NCBI GenBank assembly: GCA_035946735.1 | Contig: DASYYZ010000170.1 | Location: 62,001-126,000 of the forward strand | From: Gp13-AA77 sp035946735 | Lineage (GTDB): Bacteria > Acidobacteriota > Terriglobia > UBA7540 | DNA: 64,000 bases | Direction of reading: 5' to 3' | In this document: in pieces, positions 25,579-34,649 of the stretch | Layout: the number at the start of each line of letters is the position of its first letter | Numbering within the stretch: position 1 is the first letter of the stretch | The notes under the pieces: generated by a model | What the model was told of the DNA's origin: nothing | What the model saw: only the letters and a program-made list of their open reading frames with translations | Database searches by the model: none | Program-made: the position numbers and the translations under genes

Positions 25579-28094
25579 TCTGGCTCCGAGAGCTGTTTGT
25601 TCTCCCCTCACTTGCGGGACTCTTCGCGGCGTTTGCGATCTTCGCCCAGCAACCGGCCGCCGGAACGCTCCGGGGCGTGGTGACGTTGGTCAGCTCGCTG
25701 GGACAGGTCTTCCCGGGCGAAGAGGTGGATATTCAGGTCACTGCGATGGGCGCGGGCTCCCCCAGCTTCAAAGCCACTACTTCCGAAACCGGAGTCTACA
25801 GGATCGTGAATGTTCCGCCGGGAGAGTATACCTTGACCGCTTCGGCCCCTGGCCTCAAGACCGCCACCATCAAGCTCACCATTCAAGCGGGCCAAGCCAC
25901 CTTCCAAGACATCCGGCTCGAAATGGAGGTACTACGTCAGGAGATTGAAGTCCACTCCGTCGGGCCGGTGACCGCCGCTGGAAACCTTTCACCCCCGGCT
26001 AAACTTACTGCCGAGCAGGTCGTGACCGCGCCGGTGCTTCACCAGAAGACCCAAGAGGAGTTGCCCCTGATGCCGGGCGTCATCCGGACACCCGGAGGCA
26101 CAACTTACATCAAAGGCTCGGACGAAAGCACCGGAATGTTCAAGATCGACAGAGTGGAGGCTGTGGACCCGGTGACCGGCGCCTTCATCATCGATCTCCC
26201 GATCGACGCGATCAGCTCGCTGGAAGTGAACGAGGCTCCCTTTCTTGCAGAAGCCGGCGGCTTCGTCGGTGGGCTCACCACCGTCAGTACGGAACCGCCG
26301 GCAGGCCAATGGCACCACAAGATCAGCAACCTCGTTCCTCACATGTTCGGCGAGCAGGGACATTTCGTCGGCCTCAAATCATTCGAGCCGCGAGTGTACT
26401 GGACCGGACCGCTGTGGGCGGGGAAGGTGAATTTCTCCGAGGCCGTAGACTACAGCCTCAACCGAGATAACGTGCGCGGCCTCGCCTGGCCCAACAACGT
26501 CACCACGACGACGGGATTCAATTCCTACACCACACTTCAGGCACTGTTTTCCGACCGGCACATCCTGACCGGACACGTTCAGTTCTTTCCTGGGCGGCAG
26601 GCAAACGCTAACATTAATGCACTCATTCCGAAACCCGCTTCCGAGAATTACGGGCAGAGGGGCTTCTCCGCAAGCGCCACGGACCGGATGGTCTTGGCTT
26701 CCGCCGTCACTTTCACGACGGTTTTCCATGTCCTGGAGGTCCATAACTACAGTCATGCCCAGGGAGTGCTCGACATGCTCATCACGCCCGTCGGATTCGG
26801 CGGGGACTATTTCAACGATTGGACCCGGTCGAGCAACCAGGAGGAGGCCGAGGAAATCATAGATCTTCCGCAGAAGCACTGGCTCGGCCGGCACGACCTG
26901 ACCTTTGGGGTGGATGTGGACCGCCGCTCGTACAACGGCGCGAACCTCTCGCGGCCCATCCAGGTTCTTGGGGCAGACGATTCCCTGCTTGAAAACGTAG
27001 GCTTTAAGGGGGGCCGTCCGCTCAACGCCAGCGCTACTGAAGTCTCTGCCTACGCCAGCAACCACTGGGTACTCGGCAACCATGTGGCGTTGAACCTTGG
27101 GTTTCGCGCCACGACACAAACCGTCGGGTATACTATCGCCCCGGCCCCGCTCATCGGCTTGGTCTTCACACCCGACAAACAAGGCAAGACCGTTATCCGT
27201 GCCGGCGCAGGCGTCTTCTACGACCGGTTTCCGCTGCTCGCCGCCGACTTCGCGTCCAACCCGGATCGGCTCGTGACGCTCCTCGGGGCAAACGGCGTTC
27301 CGCCTCCTCCCCCAATAACGCTTCCCAACCTCTGCGCCGAGCGGGCCGGTAGCGGTCTGCAGATGCTCTCCAGTTGCGCCGATTTCAACACCGCGCCTTA
27401 CGCCACCACTTGGCGAGTCGAAGTGGAACGGCAAATCACCAGGCAGTTGCGCGCGCGGGTTAGCTACCTCTGGAGTCCGACGTTTGACGTTTTTGTGGCT
27501 GACCCCACAATCCTGCCAGGCTCCGGCCCGGCGACGCTTCTCAAGAACACCGGTTCCTCGCGCTACCACCAGTTCGAAGCCACGGCCGTCTACGCCCCGA
27601 GCGAGCGCGTTCACTTGTCCGCTACATACCTTCACAGCCAAAGCCGGGGTGATTTGAACGTGCTCTCGGAACTCTTCGGCACGTTTTGGCAACCGATCAT
27701 CCGGCCGAATCTTTTTGCCACCCTCCCCTCCGATGTACCTGACCGTTTCACGGTGCTCGGGAGCATTGGGCTTCCCCGGAAGATTGCCTTTATCCCTTCG
27801 CTCGATGTCCAGAGCGGCTTCCCTTACTCGAATGTCGACGCCTTGCAGAATTACGTTGGTGCGCCCAACAGCCTGCGCTTTCCCACTTACTTCACCTTCG
27901 ACTTCAGCGTCTACCGCGAATTCCACCCGCCGGTTTTCAAAAGTCACATGGTCCGCCTCGGCATCTTTTCACTCAACAGCACGAACCGGAGAAATCCGAC
28001 TGCAGTTTACAACGATACTGGCTCTCCCTACTTCGGCGACTTCACGGGACTCGGCAAGCGCGTCAGTGGGTTCGTCTTCGACATCGTAAAGTAA
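25560..28094 (+). CDS. TonB-dependent receptor, Oar-like
   Basis: Outer-membrane receptor with a carboxypeptidase-regulatory-like beta-sandwich (about residues 35-110, TLRGVVTLVSS to QDIRLEMEV), a plug (about 150-260) and a beta-barrel to the end. From the GTG at 25560 it has 844 residues and a clean signal peptide (FVLPSLAGLFAAFAIFAQQ). An ATG at 25371 would add 63 residues that are only the antisense of a transposase remnant, so it is rejected. This acidobacterial family usually exceeds 1000 residues, so this member is short. Likely imports an unknown large substrate with TonB energy. Confidence 0.85.
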   Translation: MRRQLRVWLRELFVLPSLAGLFAAFAIFAQQPAAGTLRGVVTLVSSLGQVFPGEEVDIQVTAMGAGSPSFKATTSETGVYRIVNVPPGEYTLTASAPGLKTATIKLTIQAGQATFQDIRLEMEVLRQEIEVHSVGPVTAAGNLSPPAKLTAEQVVTAPVLHQKTQEELPLMPGVIRTPGGTTYIKGSDESTGMFKIDRVEAVDPVTGAFIIDLPIDAISSLEVNEAPFLAEAGGFVGGLTTVSTEPPAGQWHHKISNLVPHMFGEQGHFVGLKSFEPRVYWTGPLWAGKVNFSEAVDYSLNRDNVRGLAWPNNVTTTTGFNSYTTLQALFSDRHILTGHVQFFPGRQANANINALIPKPASENYGQRGFSASATDRMVLASAVTFTTVFHVLEVHNYSHAQGVLDMLITPVGFGGDYFNDWTRSSNQEEAEEIIDLPQKHWLGRHDLTFGVDVDRRSYNGANLSRPIQVLGADDSLLENVGFKGGRPLNASATEVSAYASNHWVLGNHVALNLGFRATTQTVGYTIAPAPLIGLVFTPDKQGKTVIRAGAGVFYDRFPLLAADFASNPDRLVTLLGANGVPPPPPITLPNLCAERAGSGLQMLSSCADFNTAPYATTWRVEVERQITRQLRARVSYLWSPTFDVFVADPTILPGSGPATLLKNTGSSRYHQFEATAVYAPSERVHLSATYLHSQSRGDLNVLSELFGTFWQPIIRPNLFATLPSDVPDRFTVLGSIGLPRKIAFIPSLDVQSGFPYSNVDALQNYVGAPNSLRFPTYFTFDFSVYREFHPPVFKSHMVRLGIFSLNSTNRRNPTAVYNDTGSPYFGDFTGLGKRVSGFVFDIVK

Positions 28095-28321
28095 TCGCCG
28101 CGTCCTTAACGCGCCCACCTCACGCCTAACCGCTCCTGCGACGCAGGTCGCGAAACTCAACGCTATATGTCATCAAAGTCGGGTTGCTACGCAGAACGAG
28201 CATCTTGCGAATAGGCTTGAACCGGAGGTGTTTCCCTCAACCATTTCGTCAGGGCCTTTACCGCTGGAGGGTAAGATCCGCGGCTATAGGCTTCGGCGTC
28301 CTCTTTATGCTCCCTTGTGCG

Positions 28322-29140
28322 TCAGGTCGACTTCGCCTTTGCCGGAGGACTCAGCGCGACGGCGGCCTCGGCGGTGAGCAGCAGGAAGGTAAACGTCTCC
28401 TGCAGATACAGGCGTACTGCGGCATCGGTGTGGCTGGAATAGCCGATGGAGACGTCCTGCCCGATGTGCAGTTCGAAGTCGCCGCCACGAGTGGTCAGCA
28501 CGAACGCGCCGTCGATTGCGGGCGCCCAGATGATTTTATCGTCGACGAGCCGTTTGACGTGCTCCAGCACCGGGTATCCATGGTCGCTGATCTCGGCGAG
28601 TGCGGTGTAGGCGCCGGGGCCGAGCAGCACGGCGTAGGGTCCGTTGACGCCGACGAGTCGCAACCGGCTCAAGCCTTGGGCGATGGCTTCCGGGTACTGC
28701 CGCACGTCGGCAGGAAGCGTCATTGCCGGATTGCTGGTCCCCTGACGGATGCCTCCAATGCCAGCAGCGGCATAGCCCTCGAACACGGCGCCGTCCTCGG
28801 CAAAGGCGATTTGGCGCGCGGCATCCTTCGCCGGTTGCCAATCCGAGTCGTTCGCGCCGCGATCAACGTCGTCGATCGCCTGGCGATCCAGCTCGAATGG
28901 AACACGCAGCTCGACCAGCGCCTTCACCTCGCGCTGGCTGGCGACGATGCCTTCTTTCGGAGGCGCGATCGTCCGCAGGTGGCCGGTGCCGACGGCAGAG
29001 ATAGAAGCTCCCCCCGGCCCCTTCACGTCAACGACGCGCCGTGCGGCGAGGTAGCGCTTGAGCGTGCGCGATGTCTCCTCTTCGATCTGAGCCCGCGCGG
29101 CATCGGAAATGGGGGCAAGCTGACGATGCAGATTATTCAT
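28322..29140 (-). CDS. encapsulin shell protein
   Basis: Self-assembling HK97-fold nanocompartment protein of family 1 (linocin M18/CFP29 type), 272 residues. The N-terminus MNNLHRQLAPISDAARAQIE, the core segment VVDVKGPGGASISAVGTGHL and the C-terminal GGDFELHIGQDVSIGY are typical. Its ATG lies inside the 3' end of the DyP peroxidase gene (8-base overlap, ATGAATAA), so both are made together. It should form a shell around the peroxidase, whose C-terminus carries a loading peptide. The frame extends upstream, but homologues start at this Met. Confidence 0.95.
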   Translation of the reverse strand: MNNLHRQLAPISDAARAQIEEETSRTLKRYLAARRVVDVKGPGGASISAVGTGHLRTIAPPKEGIVASQREVKALVELRVPFELDRQAIDDVDRGANDSDWQPAKDAARQIAFAEDGAVFEGYAAAGIGGIRQGTSNPAMTLPADVRQYPEAIAQGLSRLRLVGVNGPYAVLLGPGAYTALAEISDHGYPVLEHVKRLVDDKIIWAPAIDGAFVLTTRGGDFELHIGQDVSIGYSSHTDAAVRLYLQETFTFLLLTAEAAVALSPPAKAKST

Positions 29141-30227
29141 GTGGGATATCTCCTTTGAGGGAACCGATACCGAGCGAACCATCGTTCTCCGAATGGCTGG
29201 ATGAAGGGGCTTCAACCGACAGCGGCACGTCAGAAGGCACCGCAACCACAGGCTGGTCTCCGGTCCCGGTTTCCAGAAATGTCGCGGATGGTACGAAGAA
29301 CAGGTTCCCGGTGACCGCACGGCTGAAGTCAAGCAGCCGGTCGTAGTTGCCGGCCGGCCGGCCAATAAACATGTTCTCGAGCATCTGCTCGATCGTGCGG
29401 GGCGAACGGCTGTACCCAATGAAATAGGTGCCGAACTCGCCGTAGGCGGGCCGGCCGAAGGGCATGTTGTCGCGCAGGATCTTGATCTCTTTCCCGTCCT
29501 CTACGATCGTCGTGAGAGCGCTGTGCGCCGAGGTTGGCTTTGTGGAATCGTCCAATTCGATGTCCGACAACTTCGTGCGGCCGATGATTCGTTCCTGCGC
29601 CTCAGTCGACAGCGCATTCCATCCCTCAAGATCGTGAAGATATTTCTGCACGATGGCGTAACTGCCGCCGGCGAACGCGGCGTCCTCCTCGCCGACGAGT
29701 ACGGCGTCGATCGCTGCCTGGCCCCTCGGGTTCTCAGTCCCGTCGACAAAGCCGATGAGATCGCGGTCGTCGAAGTAACGGAACCCCTGCACCTCGTCTA
29801 CCGGCGTAACAGCATCGCCGATCCGCGCCATGATTTGCGTCTCAAGCTCGAAGCACAAATCCATGCGCCTGGCCCGAATGTGGAACAGCAAGTCACCCGG
29901 CGTGGAGACCGCATGCCGTTCCCGGGCACGAATCTCCCGGAACGGATGCAGGTGTGCCGGCCGCAACGGCCCAAAGAGCCGGTCCCACGCGTCGGAACCG
30001 AACCCCATCACACAGGAGAGGCCCGCTTCAAGGTCGCGAAATTCCACGGCGCGCAATAGCGCGCCGAAGTCTCTGCAGAATGATCGAACGGTCGTGGGAC
30101 TGTCGACGCCCGGTTTTACTGTCACAACCAGGAAGATTGCGGCGCGGGTAAGCGGCGCGGCTACCGGCTGTGCAACGCCCCGCATGCCACCTGCCGCTTC
30201 GGGCGCCCTGATCGGATCGGACCCCAT
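29133..30227 (-). CDS. DyP-type haem peroxidase, encapsulin cargo
   Basis: Dye-decolourising peroxidase, 364 residues. The distal-site GFVDGTENP is at 159-167 with catalytic Asp162; the proximal haem ligand is His235 (TSAHSALT) and the distal Arg274 is in GYSRSP. After the fold, a Ser/Pro-rich linker leads to DGSLGIGSLKG (349-359), the classic encapsulin cargo-loading peptide. The encapsulin gene follows with overlap, so the enzyme is almost certainly packed inside the shell. Likely role: peroxide or radical handling in stress. The ATG at 30227 has AGGAT upstream; an internal Met at residue 15 is possible. Confidence 0.95.
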   Translation of the reverse strand: MGSDPIRAPEAAGGMRGVAQPVAAPLTRAAIFLVVTVKPGVDSPTTVRSFCRDFGALLRAVEFRDLEAGLSCVMGFGSDAWDRLFGPLRPAHLHPFREIRARERHAVSTPGDLLFHIRARRMDLCFELETQIMARIGDAVTPVDEVQGFRYFDDRDLIGFVDGTENPRGQAAIDAVLVGEEDAAFAGGSYAIVQKYLHDLEGWNALSTEAQERIIGRTKLSDIELDDSTKPTSAHSALTTIVEDGKEIKILRDNMPFGRPAYGEFGTYFIGYSRSPRTIEQMLENMFIGRPAGNYDRLLDFSRAVTGNLFFVPSATFLETGTGDQPVVAVPSDVPLSVEAPSSSHSENDGSLGIGSLKGDIPHE

Positions 30228-30511
30228 CGGATGTCATCCTGGCGGAGCTGGCGGAATTTCTCTTCGAAATTATCGCGCTCGCCTCGCATGCACACAATCG
30301 GACCGCAAGCTTACCATCGCTTCCCGACGAACGTCCATACTTCCTTCACGCGTGGCGTATGTCTGGGATGGGTCAACCCTCAACGTCAAGTGTTGCGGCG
30401 GACCGAATGTCGCAATATTTGAATGGCGAGCTCGATGAAGTGTGGATTTGAAGCAGTGTCCGTCCCGCCGCCTGGATTCTCACCGAATACAACAACCACA
30501 GCAGCTTCTCG
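30228..30511. other. upstream region of the DyP-encapsulin operon
   Basis: About 280 bases between the DyP start and the broken DoxX gene. This must hold the operon promoter. No clear -35/-10 pair, operator palindrome or gene could be identified by eye. Confidence 0.4.
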
Positions 30512-30771
30512 TCATTTTATACGATCGGCTCCCAGAGTTTCCGCAGCCGCGGCCATAATCGCCAGCGCCGGGATCAGCGCCGCCGGCAAAACCAATTGAG
30601 CTTGGCCGTATAATCCACGAATCGGGCATAATTACCCCACGCCACAGTGGGTTGTCCATAAGAGCCCCAGGTGCCAAACCGGTCCGCAACGGCAGAGAGG
30701 AAAGAGATCCCCAGCGCGAGCCGTAGAAACACCGAGCTGAACTTCGCGAGTCCTGTCCATCGTGGGTTCAT
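30512..30771 (-). pseudogene. DoxX-like membrane protein, frameshifted
   Basis: The first 62 residues read as a DoxX-family membrane protein (FLRLALGISFLSAVADRFG, then TVAWGNYARFVDYTAKLNWF). At WF the frame breaks: the shifted frame continues with the family's PAALIPALAIMAAAAETL, then soon stops. A T run of four (30588-30591 on the plus strand as A) instead of five accounts for it. The end of the gene is also missing. It sits just downstream of the SDR gene on the same strand. Confidence 0.75.
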
Positions 30772-30797
30772 CGTTGCTCCCGTTCGGCTAACATCGC

Positions 30798-31514
30798 CTA
30801 CCAGCGGCCGGCATGGGCACCACCGTCTACGTGCAGCACTTCTCCGGTTACCTGACCCGCCTTGGCCAGGTAGAGAACCGCATCAACGATGTCCGCGATG
30901 CCCACGATTTTCCCCATGGGCTGAAATGTCTTGAGAACGTCCTCGGGTTCGCCCTCATGGAGTGGCGAGTCCACCACTCCCGGGGCTACGGCGTTGAAGC
31001 GGATACCGTCTTTCGCGTACTCGATAGCGAGGCTTCGGGTCACTGCGTTCAGGCCCCCCTTCGTGATCATCGAAACCGAGGCATTGACGCCGGCGACCGG
31101 CTGATCAACAAGCGCTGCCGTGATGTTCACTACGCACCCCGATTTCTGCTTCAGCATCTGCGTTACGGTGAGCTGAGTGATGTAGAGAAATCCCAACAGG
31201 TTGGTCGAAATCAGGCCATTGAAGTCCTCCGTGCTAAATTCCGTGAAAGGCTTAGTGCGGAAGATTCCGGCGTTATTCACCAGAATATCGATGGTCCCGA
31301 AGTGCTTGATTGCGGCTTCCACGGCTCGGGCAGCGGTCTCCTGCTTGCCGATGTCACCATCGACGAGAGCCAGCTTGGGCGAGGCCGTCATCGACCGACT
31401 GACTTCAAGGGACGTTGCGACGACGTTATAGCCTGCCTTGAGGAAACCCTCGACCAACGCCGCGCCAATACCGCGCGACGCTCCCGTGACAATTGCTGTG
31501 TTCTTGTCCGACAT
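30798..31514 (-). CDS. SDR family oxidoreductase, atypical active site
   Basis: A 238-residue short-chain dehydrogenase fold: TGASRGIGAAL near residue 9, NNAG near 83, and the helix TKGGLNAVTRSLAIEYAKDG. At the catalytic step the usual Ser and Tyr are absent: the motif reads VNITAAL and SMITKGG, with Ser instead of Tyr four residues before Lys. It may bind NAD(P) without normal SDR chemistry. The ATG at 31514 follows GAGG. It is the last intact gene of a minus-strand row with hydrolase, alcohol dehydrogenase and RidA genes. Confidence 0.85.
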   Translation of the reverse strand: MSDKNTAIVTGASRGIGAALVEGFLKAGYNVVATSLEVSRSMTASPKLALVDGDIGKQETAARAVEAAIKHFGTIDILVNNAGIFRTKPFTEFSTEDFNGLISTNLLGFLYITQLTVTQMLKQKSGCVVNITAALVDQPVAGVNASVSMITKGGLNAVTRSLAIEYAKDGIRFNAVAPGVVDSPLHEGEPEDVLKTFQPMGKIVGIADIVDAVLYLAKAGQVTGEVLHVDGGAHAGRW

Positions 31515-31549
31515 CGGCACCTCGTTGTTCTATGAGTTCGAACGCAATC

Positions 31550-32536
31550 TCAACGTGAAGAATCGGCGAAGCTTACGACTAGTGCGGCGATCTCGTCTGC
31601 CTTGGTATCGAGCGCGAAGTGTCCGGCATCGAGAACGTGCACTTGAGCCGTCGGCACATCCTTGCGATAGCGTTCCGGCTCACCGGGGTCGAACGAGAGG
31701 TCGTACTTGCCCCAGATCACCAGCAGGCGCGGCTGCTTGTCGCGCATCCATGCCTGCCATTTCGGGTAGGCGTCCACATTGGTGCGATAGTCGTAGAAGA
31801 GATCGCTTTGAATCTGTGCTTGCCCTCGTGCATTCAGAAATGCGTACTCATCGGTCCAGAGATCCGGGTCGTAGAGATCAACGTTCGGATCGTCGCCGAT
31901 GTGGCGCGTCTTCGTGGTTGCGAGCGACAGCAGGTTCTTGCGCAACGCTTCTTCGTAAGCACCCCGGTCCGCCCAGAACGCCCGTCGTGTTGCCCAGTTC
32001 GCCCCCAGGCCTTCGTTGTGCGCCACAGCGTCCTGGACGATCAGAGCCTCGATTCGGTCCGGGTGCGCCACCGCCATGCGGAATCCCACGGGTCCGCCGT
32101 AGTCCTGCATATAGAGCGTATAACGCGAAAGCCCGATCGCTTCGGTGAAGTGATTTATGATCTCGGCGTAGTGATCGAACGTATACGCGAATGTTTTCGG
32201 GTCCGGCCAGTCGCTGTGACCGAAGCCTGGATAATCGGGCGCCACCAGGTGATAGCGGTCGGAAAGCCGTGCGAAGAGAGGCTCGAACATCCGCGATGAA
32301 GAAGGAAGCCCGTGCAGCAGGAGAATCGTCGGTGCGTCTTTGAGGCCGGCCTCCCGGTAGAAAATGGAGAGCCCATCAACCTGTGTGGTGCGATAAAAAG
32401 TCCGGTTTTCCACGCCACGCTCCTTTCCCTGGGTATGACCCTGCGATTGCGGTATGGCAAGCATCATGGCGACCGCAATCACGGACAAAATCTGCAAACA
32501 CCGGGTTCGACGGGGCGAGCTGAGATGGCGCATCAT
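31550..32536 (-). CDS. exported alpha/beta hydrolase, dehalogenase-like
   Basis: A 328-residue alpha/beta hydrolase of the haloalkane dehalogenase/epoxide hydrolase group. An N-terminal signal (ILSVIAVAMMLAIPQSQG) suggests export. The oxyanion motif HGLPSSS is at about 75-81, the nucleophile is Asp145 in MQDYGGP, and the catalytic His is in DAGHFALD near the end. The substrate is not known; epoxides or small esters are more likely than halides by frequency in the family. It precedes the SDR gene by about 35 bases. Confidence 0.85.
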   Translation of the reverse strand: MMRHLSSPRRTRCLQILSVIAVAMMLAIPQSQGHTQGKERGVENRTFYRTTQVDGLSIFYREAGLKDAPTILLLHGLPSSSRMFEPLFARLSDRYHLVAPDYPGFGHSDWPDPKTFAYTFDHYAEIINHFTEAIGLSRYTLYMQDYGGPVGFRMAVAHPDRIEALIVQDAVAHNEGLGANWATRRAFWADRGAYEEALRKNLLSLATTKTRHIGDDPNVDLYDPDLWTDEYAFLNARGQAQIQSDLFYDYRTNVDAYPKWQAWMRDKQPRLLVIWGKYDLSFDPGEPERYRKDVPTAQVHVLDAGHFALDTKADEIAALVVSFADSSR

Positions 32537-32606
32537 GCAATCGCTCGGCTGTAGGAGTTCGCATGCCGCTATTTGGTCGGCTTCTCGATCGCATTGCCGG
32601 TCGTCT

Positions 32607-33641
32607 TCACATCGTCAGAACCACACGGAACTGGGCGTTGCCGCTCAACATACGCGCATACGCCTCCGCCGCTCTTTCGAGCGGATAAGTTTCGATCATG
32701 GGACGCACGCCAGTCAGTTCGGCGAAGCGCAGCGCATCCTCGGCATCGGCTGGTGTTCCCGAGGCCCAGCCCTCAATGTGTCGAGTTCCAGTAATCAGCT
32801 GTACCGGCGTGACCTCTATGGGATCAAATGCCGCGCCGATCACCATGAGCTTGCCGTTCGGCGCCAGACCGTCGATCAGGTCCGACATGGCTTTCGAACT
32901 CGGGGCTGTCGCCAGAATCACCTGCGCGCCCCCCAGTTGCTGCAATGCCTCGGCCGCGTTCGTGGCCTTGCTGTCGATGTACGTCGCTGCTCCGAGCTTC
33001 TTTGCAAGCGCCGCGTTCTCGGACCCGCGCCCGACCGCCGCTACCTTGTAACCAAACTTGTTCGCGAATTGGATTCCAAGGTGACCGAGACCGCCGACGC
33101 CCAGCACGGCAACAAGATCGCCGGGAGATGCGCCGCTGTGCCGCAGCGCGTTGAAGGTGGTAATTCCGGCGCACAGCAGCGGTGCCGCTTCCACGTCGCT
33201 CAGACTTTCAGGTATCGCCGTCAGCGCCTCGACCGGAGCCACCATGTACTGCTGGTACCCGCCATCGTAGCTGATGCCGGCAACTTTCAGAGTCCGGCAA
33301 TTGCGAAAATCCCCGCGCCGACAGGAGAGACAAGTGCCGTCATGTCCGCCGTGCCAGCCGACGCCCGCGCGTTGTCCCTTGGTCCAACCGGAAACACCCT
33401 CGCCCAGTTCATCGATGACGCCTGCGACTTCGTGTCCCGGAACGCGAGGATATTGAATTCCGGGCCACTGACCTTCTTTTGTGAACACGTCGCTGTGGCA
33501 GACGCCACAAGCCTCCACCTTGATGCGCACGTGTCCGGCCAACGGCTTCGGAATCTCACGCTCGACGATCTGGAAATCGGCCCCCGCGCTGGGAACCTGG
33601 GCCACCTTCATTGGTGCTGTCGCGACTCTTGCTGTTGCCAT
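32607..33641 (-). CDS. zinc-dependent alcohol dehydrogenase
   Basis: Medium-chain dehydrogenase of 344 residues. The catalytic-zinc Cys48 is in CGVCHSD and His in GHEVAG near 70; the NAD fold GVGGLGHLG is near 180. The structural-zinc loop reads DGTCLSCRRGDFRNC, with Asp where many homologues have the first Cys. AGGAGG precedes the ATG at 33641. The context (RidA upstream, hydrolase and SDR downstream) is typical of accessory detoxification sets in soil bacteria; the natural substrate is unknown. Confidence 0.92.
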   Translation of the reverse strand: MATARVATAPMKVAQVPSAGADFQIVEREIPKPLAGHVRIKVEACGVCHSDVFTKEGQWPGIQYPRVPGHEVAGVIDELGEGVSGWTKGQRAGVGWHGGHDGTCLSCRRGDFRNCRTLKVAGISYDGGYQQYMVAPVEALTAIPESLSDVEAAPLLCAGITTFNALRHSGASPGDLVAVLGVGGLGHLGIQFANKFGYKVAAVGRGSENAALAKKLGAATYIDSKATNAAEALQQLGGAQVILATAPSSKAMSDLIDGLAPNGKLMVIGAAFDPIEVTPVQLITGTRHIEGWASGTPADAEDALRFAELTGVRPMIETYPLERAAEAYARMLSGNAQFRVVLTM

Positions 33642-33695
33642 AATGCCTCCTTTGAAATTTCAACCACTAGATGGAAATCGGTTGCGCACCGTTTC

Positions 33696-34208
33696 TTAAC
33701 CTGCAACCTCAAAAATGACCTCCAGCTCCACCGGAGTGCCGAGCGGAAGGCTTGCAACGCCATAGACCAGGCGAGAAGGGTTCTTCTCCTTTCCGAACAC
33801 GTCTTGCAGCAGCTCGGAAGCGCCGTCCGCGACTTTCGGGTGATCGCGAAAGTCACCTACAGTAGCCACCGACACTCCGAGCCGGACGATCCGTGTCACT
33901 CCATCGAGCGATCCCAAGTGCTGCCTCGCGACCGCGAGGGCGTTGAGCGCCGCGAGGCGAGCTGCCTGGCTCCCCGCATCCACATCGAGCTCCGCGCCGA
34001 GGCGTCCGATGAATTTCGCGGCGCGGCCTTCCGTGGGAAGCATCCCAGTGAGAAACAGCAGATTCCCCGTCTGCACGGTTTCGGCATACGTGCCGAACGG
34101 CTCAGGCGGCACCGGGAGCCTGATGCCAAGTTCTTTCAGCCGCTGCTCGGCACCGGCCGGCCGAGAGCCTTCGTGGGTTATGATTTGCGCTTGCGAATTT
34201 GTATTCAT
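33696..34208 (-). CDS. RidA/YjgF family protein
   Basis: A 170-residue member of the RidA superfamily, enamine/imine deaminases that remove reactive intermediates of PLP enzymes. It has the fold segments NLLFLTGMLPTEG (about 48-60) and RIVRLGVSVATVGDF (about 105-120), and is longer than the usual 125-130 residues, as in the YjgF/chorismate-mutase-like subgroup. The active Arg of classical RidA is not obvious, so enzyme activity is uncertain. Its ATG overlaps the stop of the broken STAS gene by four bases. Confidence 0.85.
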   Translation of the reverse strand: MNTNSQAQIITHEGSRPAGAEQRLKELGIRLPVPPEPFGTYAETVQTGNLLFLTGMLPTEGRAAKFIGRLGAELDVDAGSQAARLAALNALAVARQHLGSLDGVTRIVRLGVSVATVGDFRDHPKVADGASELLQDVFGKEKNPSRLVYGVASLPLGTPVELEVIFEVAG

Positions 34209-34605
34209 GATCTCTCGCTCATTGGATGAAACTCGATGTTGCGACGTTCGGCGCGGGAGGGCAGCCCGAGCAATTTTTCGGGACTCATCCCAGTCTCCTT
34301 GCGAAGAAACGCTTCATCAAGGAGCGTAGTGGGTGAAGACAAAGTCGTTAGCTTTATTTTTCTTTCCTGCTTCATCCACTCCCGAATGTAAGGGAGCAAT
34401 TAACGATCTCCACGCCGCCGGCCTCACAGATTCCCAGAAACCGAACTACTTCGACCTCCACGAGCGTCACTTCCGTCAGGTCCAAAACAGACCGAGATCC
34501 GTCGTGCTGGAGCTGCCTTTTCAATTCCCCGACGTACTCCGATTGAAAGTGGCCAATCAAGCGAATCGTAGTTATTCCGCCTTGTGAATCCTTTTCCTTT
34601 CTCAC
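34205..34605 (-). pseudogene. STAS-domain-like protein, frameshifted
   Basis: The first frame reads an STAS-like domain (TTIRLIGHFQSEYVGELKRQ, then SRSVLDLTEVTLVEVEVVRF) and breaks after EIVNCS. A one-base-shifted frame continues at once with PYIREWMKQE, the expected next residues. One C is missing in the run at 34392-34394. The remaining frame runs to the RidA start. It could be an anti-sigma antagonist-like regulator in its intact form. Confidence 0.65.
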
Positions 34606-34649
34606 TGCCGTGTCGCCTCGCGTCAAACCGACGCTATGGTTGAGAGGTG

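Noticed and set aside
26379..27947. Long minus-strand frame of 522 codons
   Set aside because: It is antisense to the TonB receptor barrel, has no family features, and reflects GC-rich codon structure.
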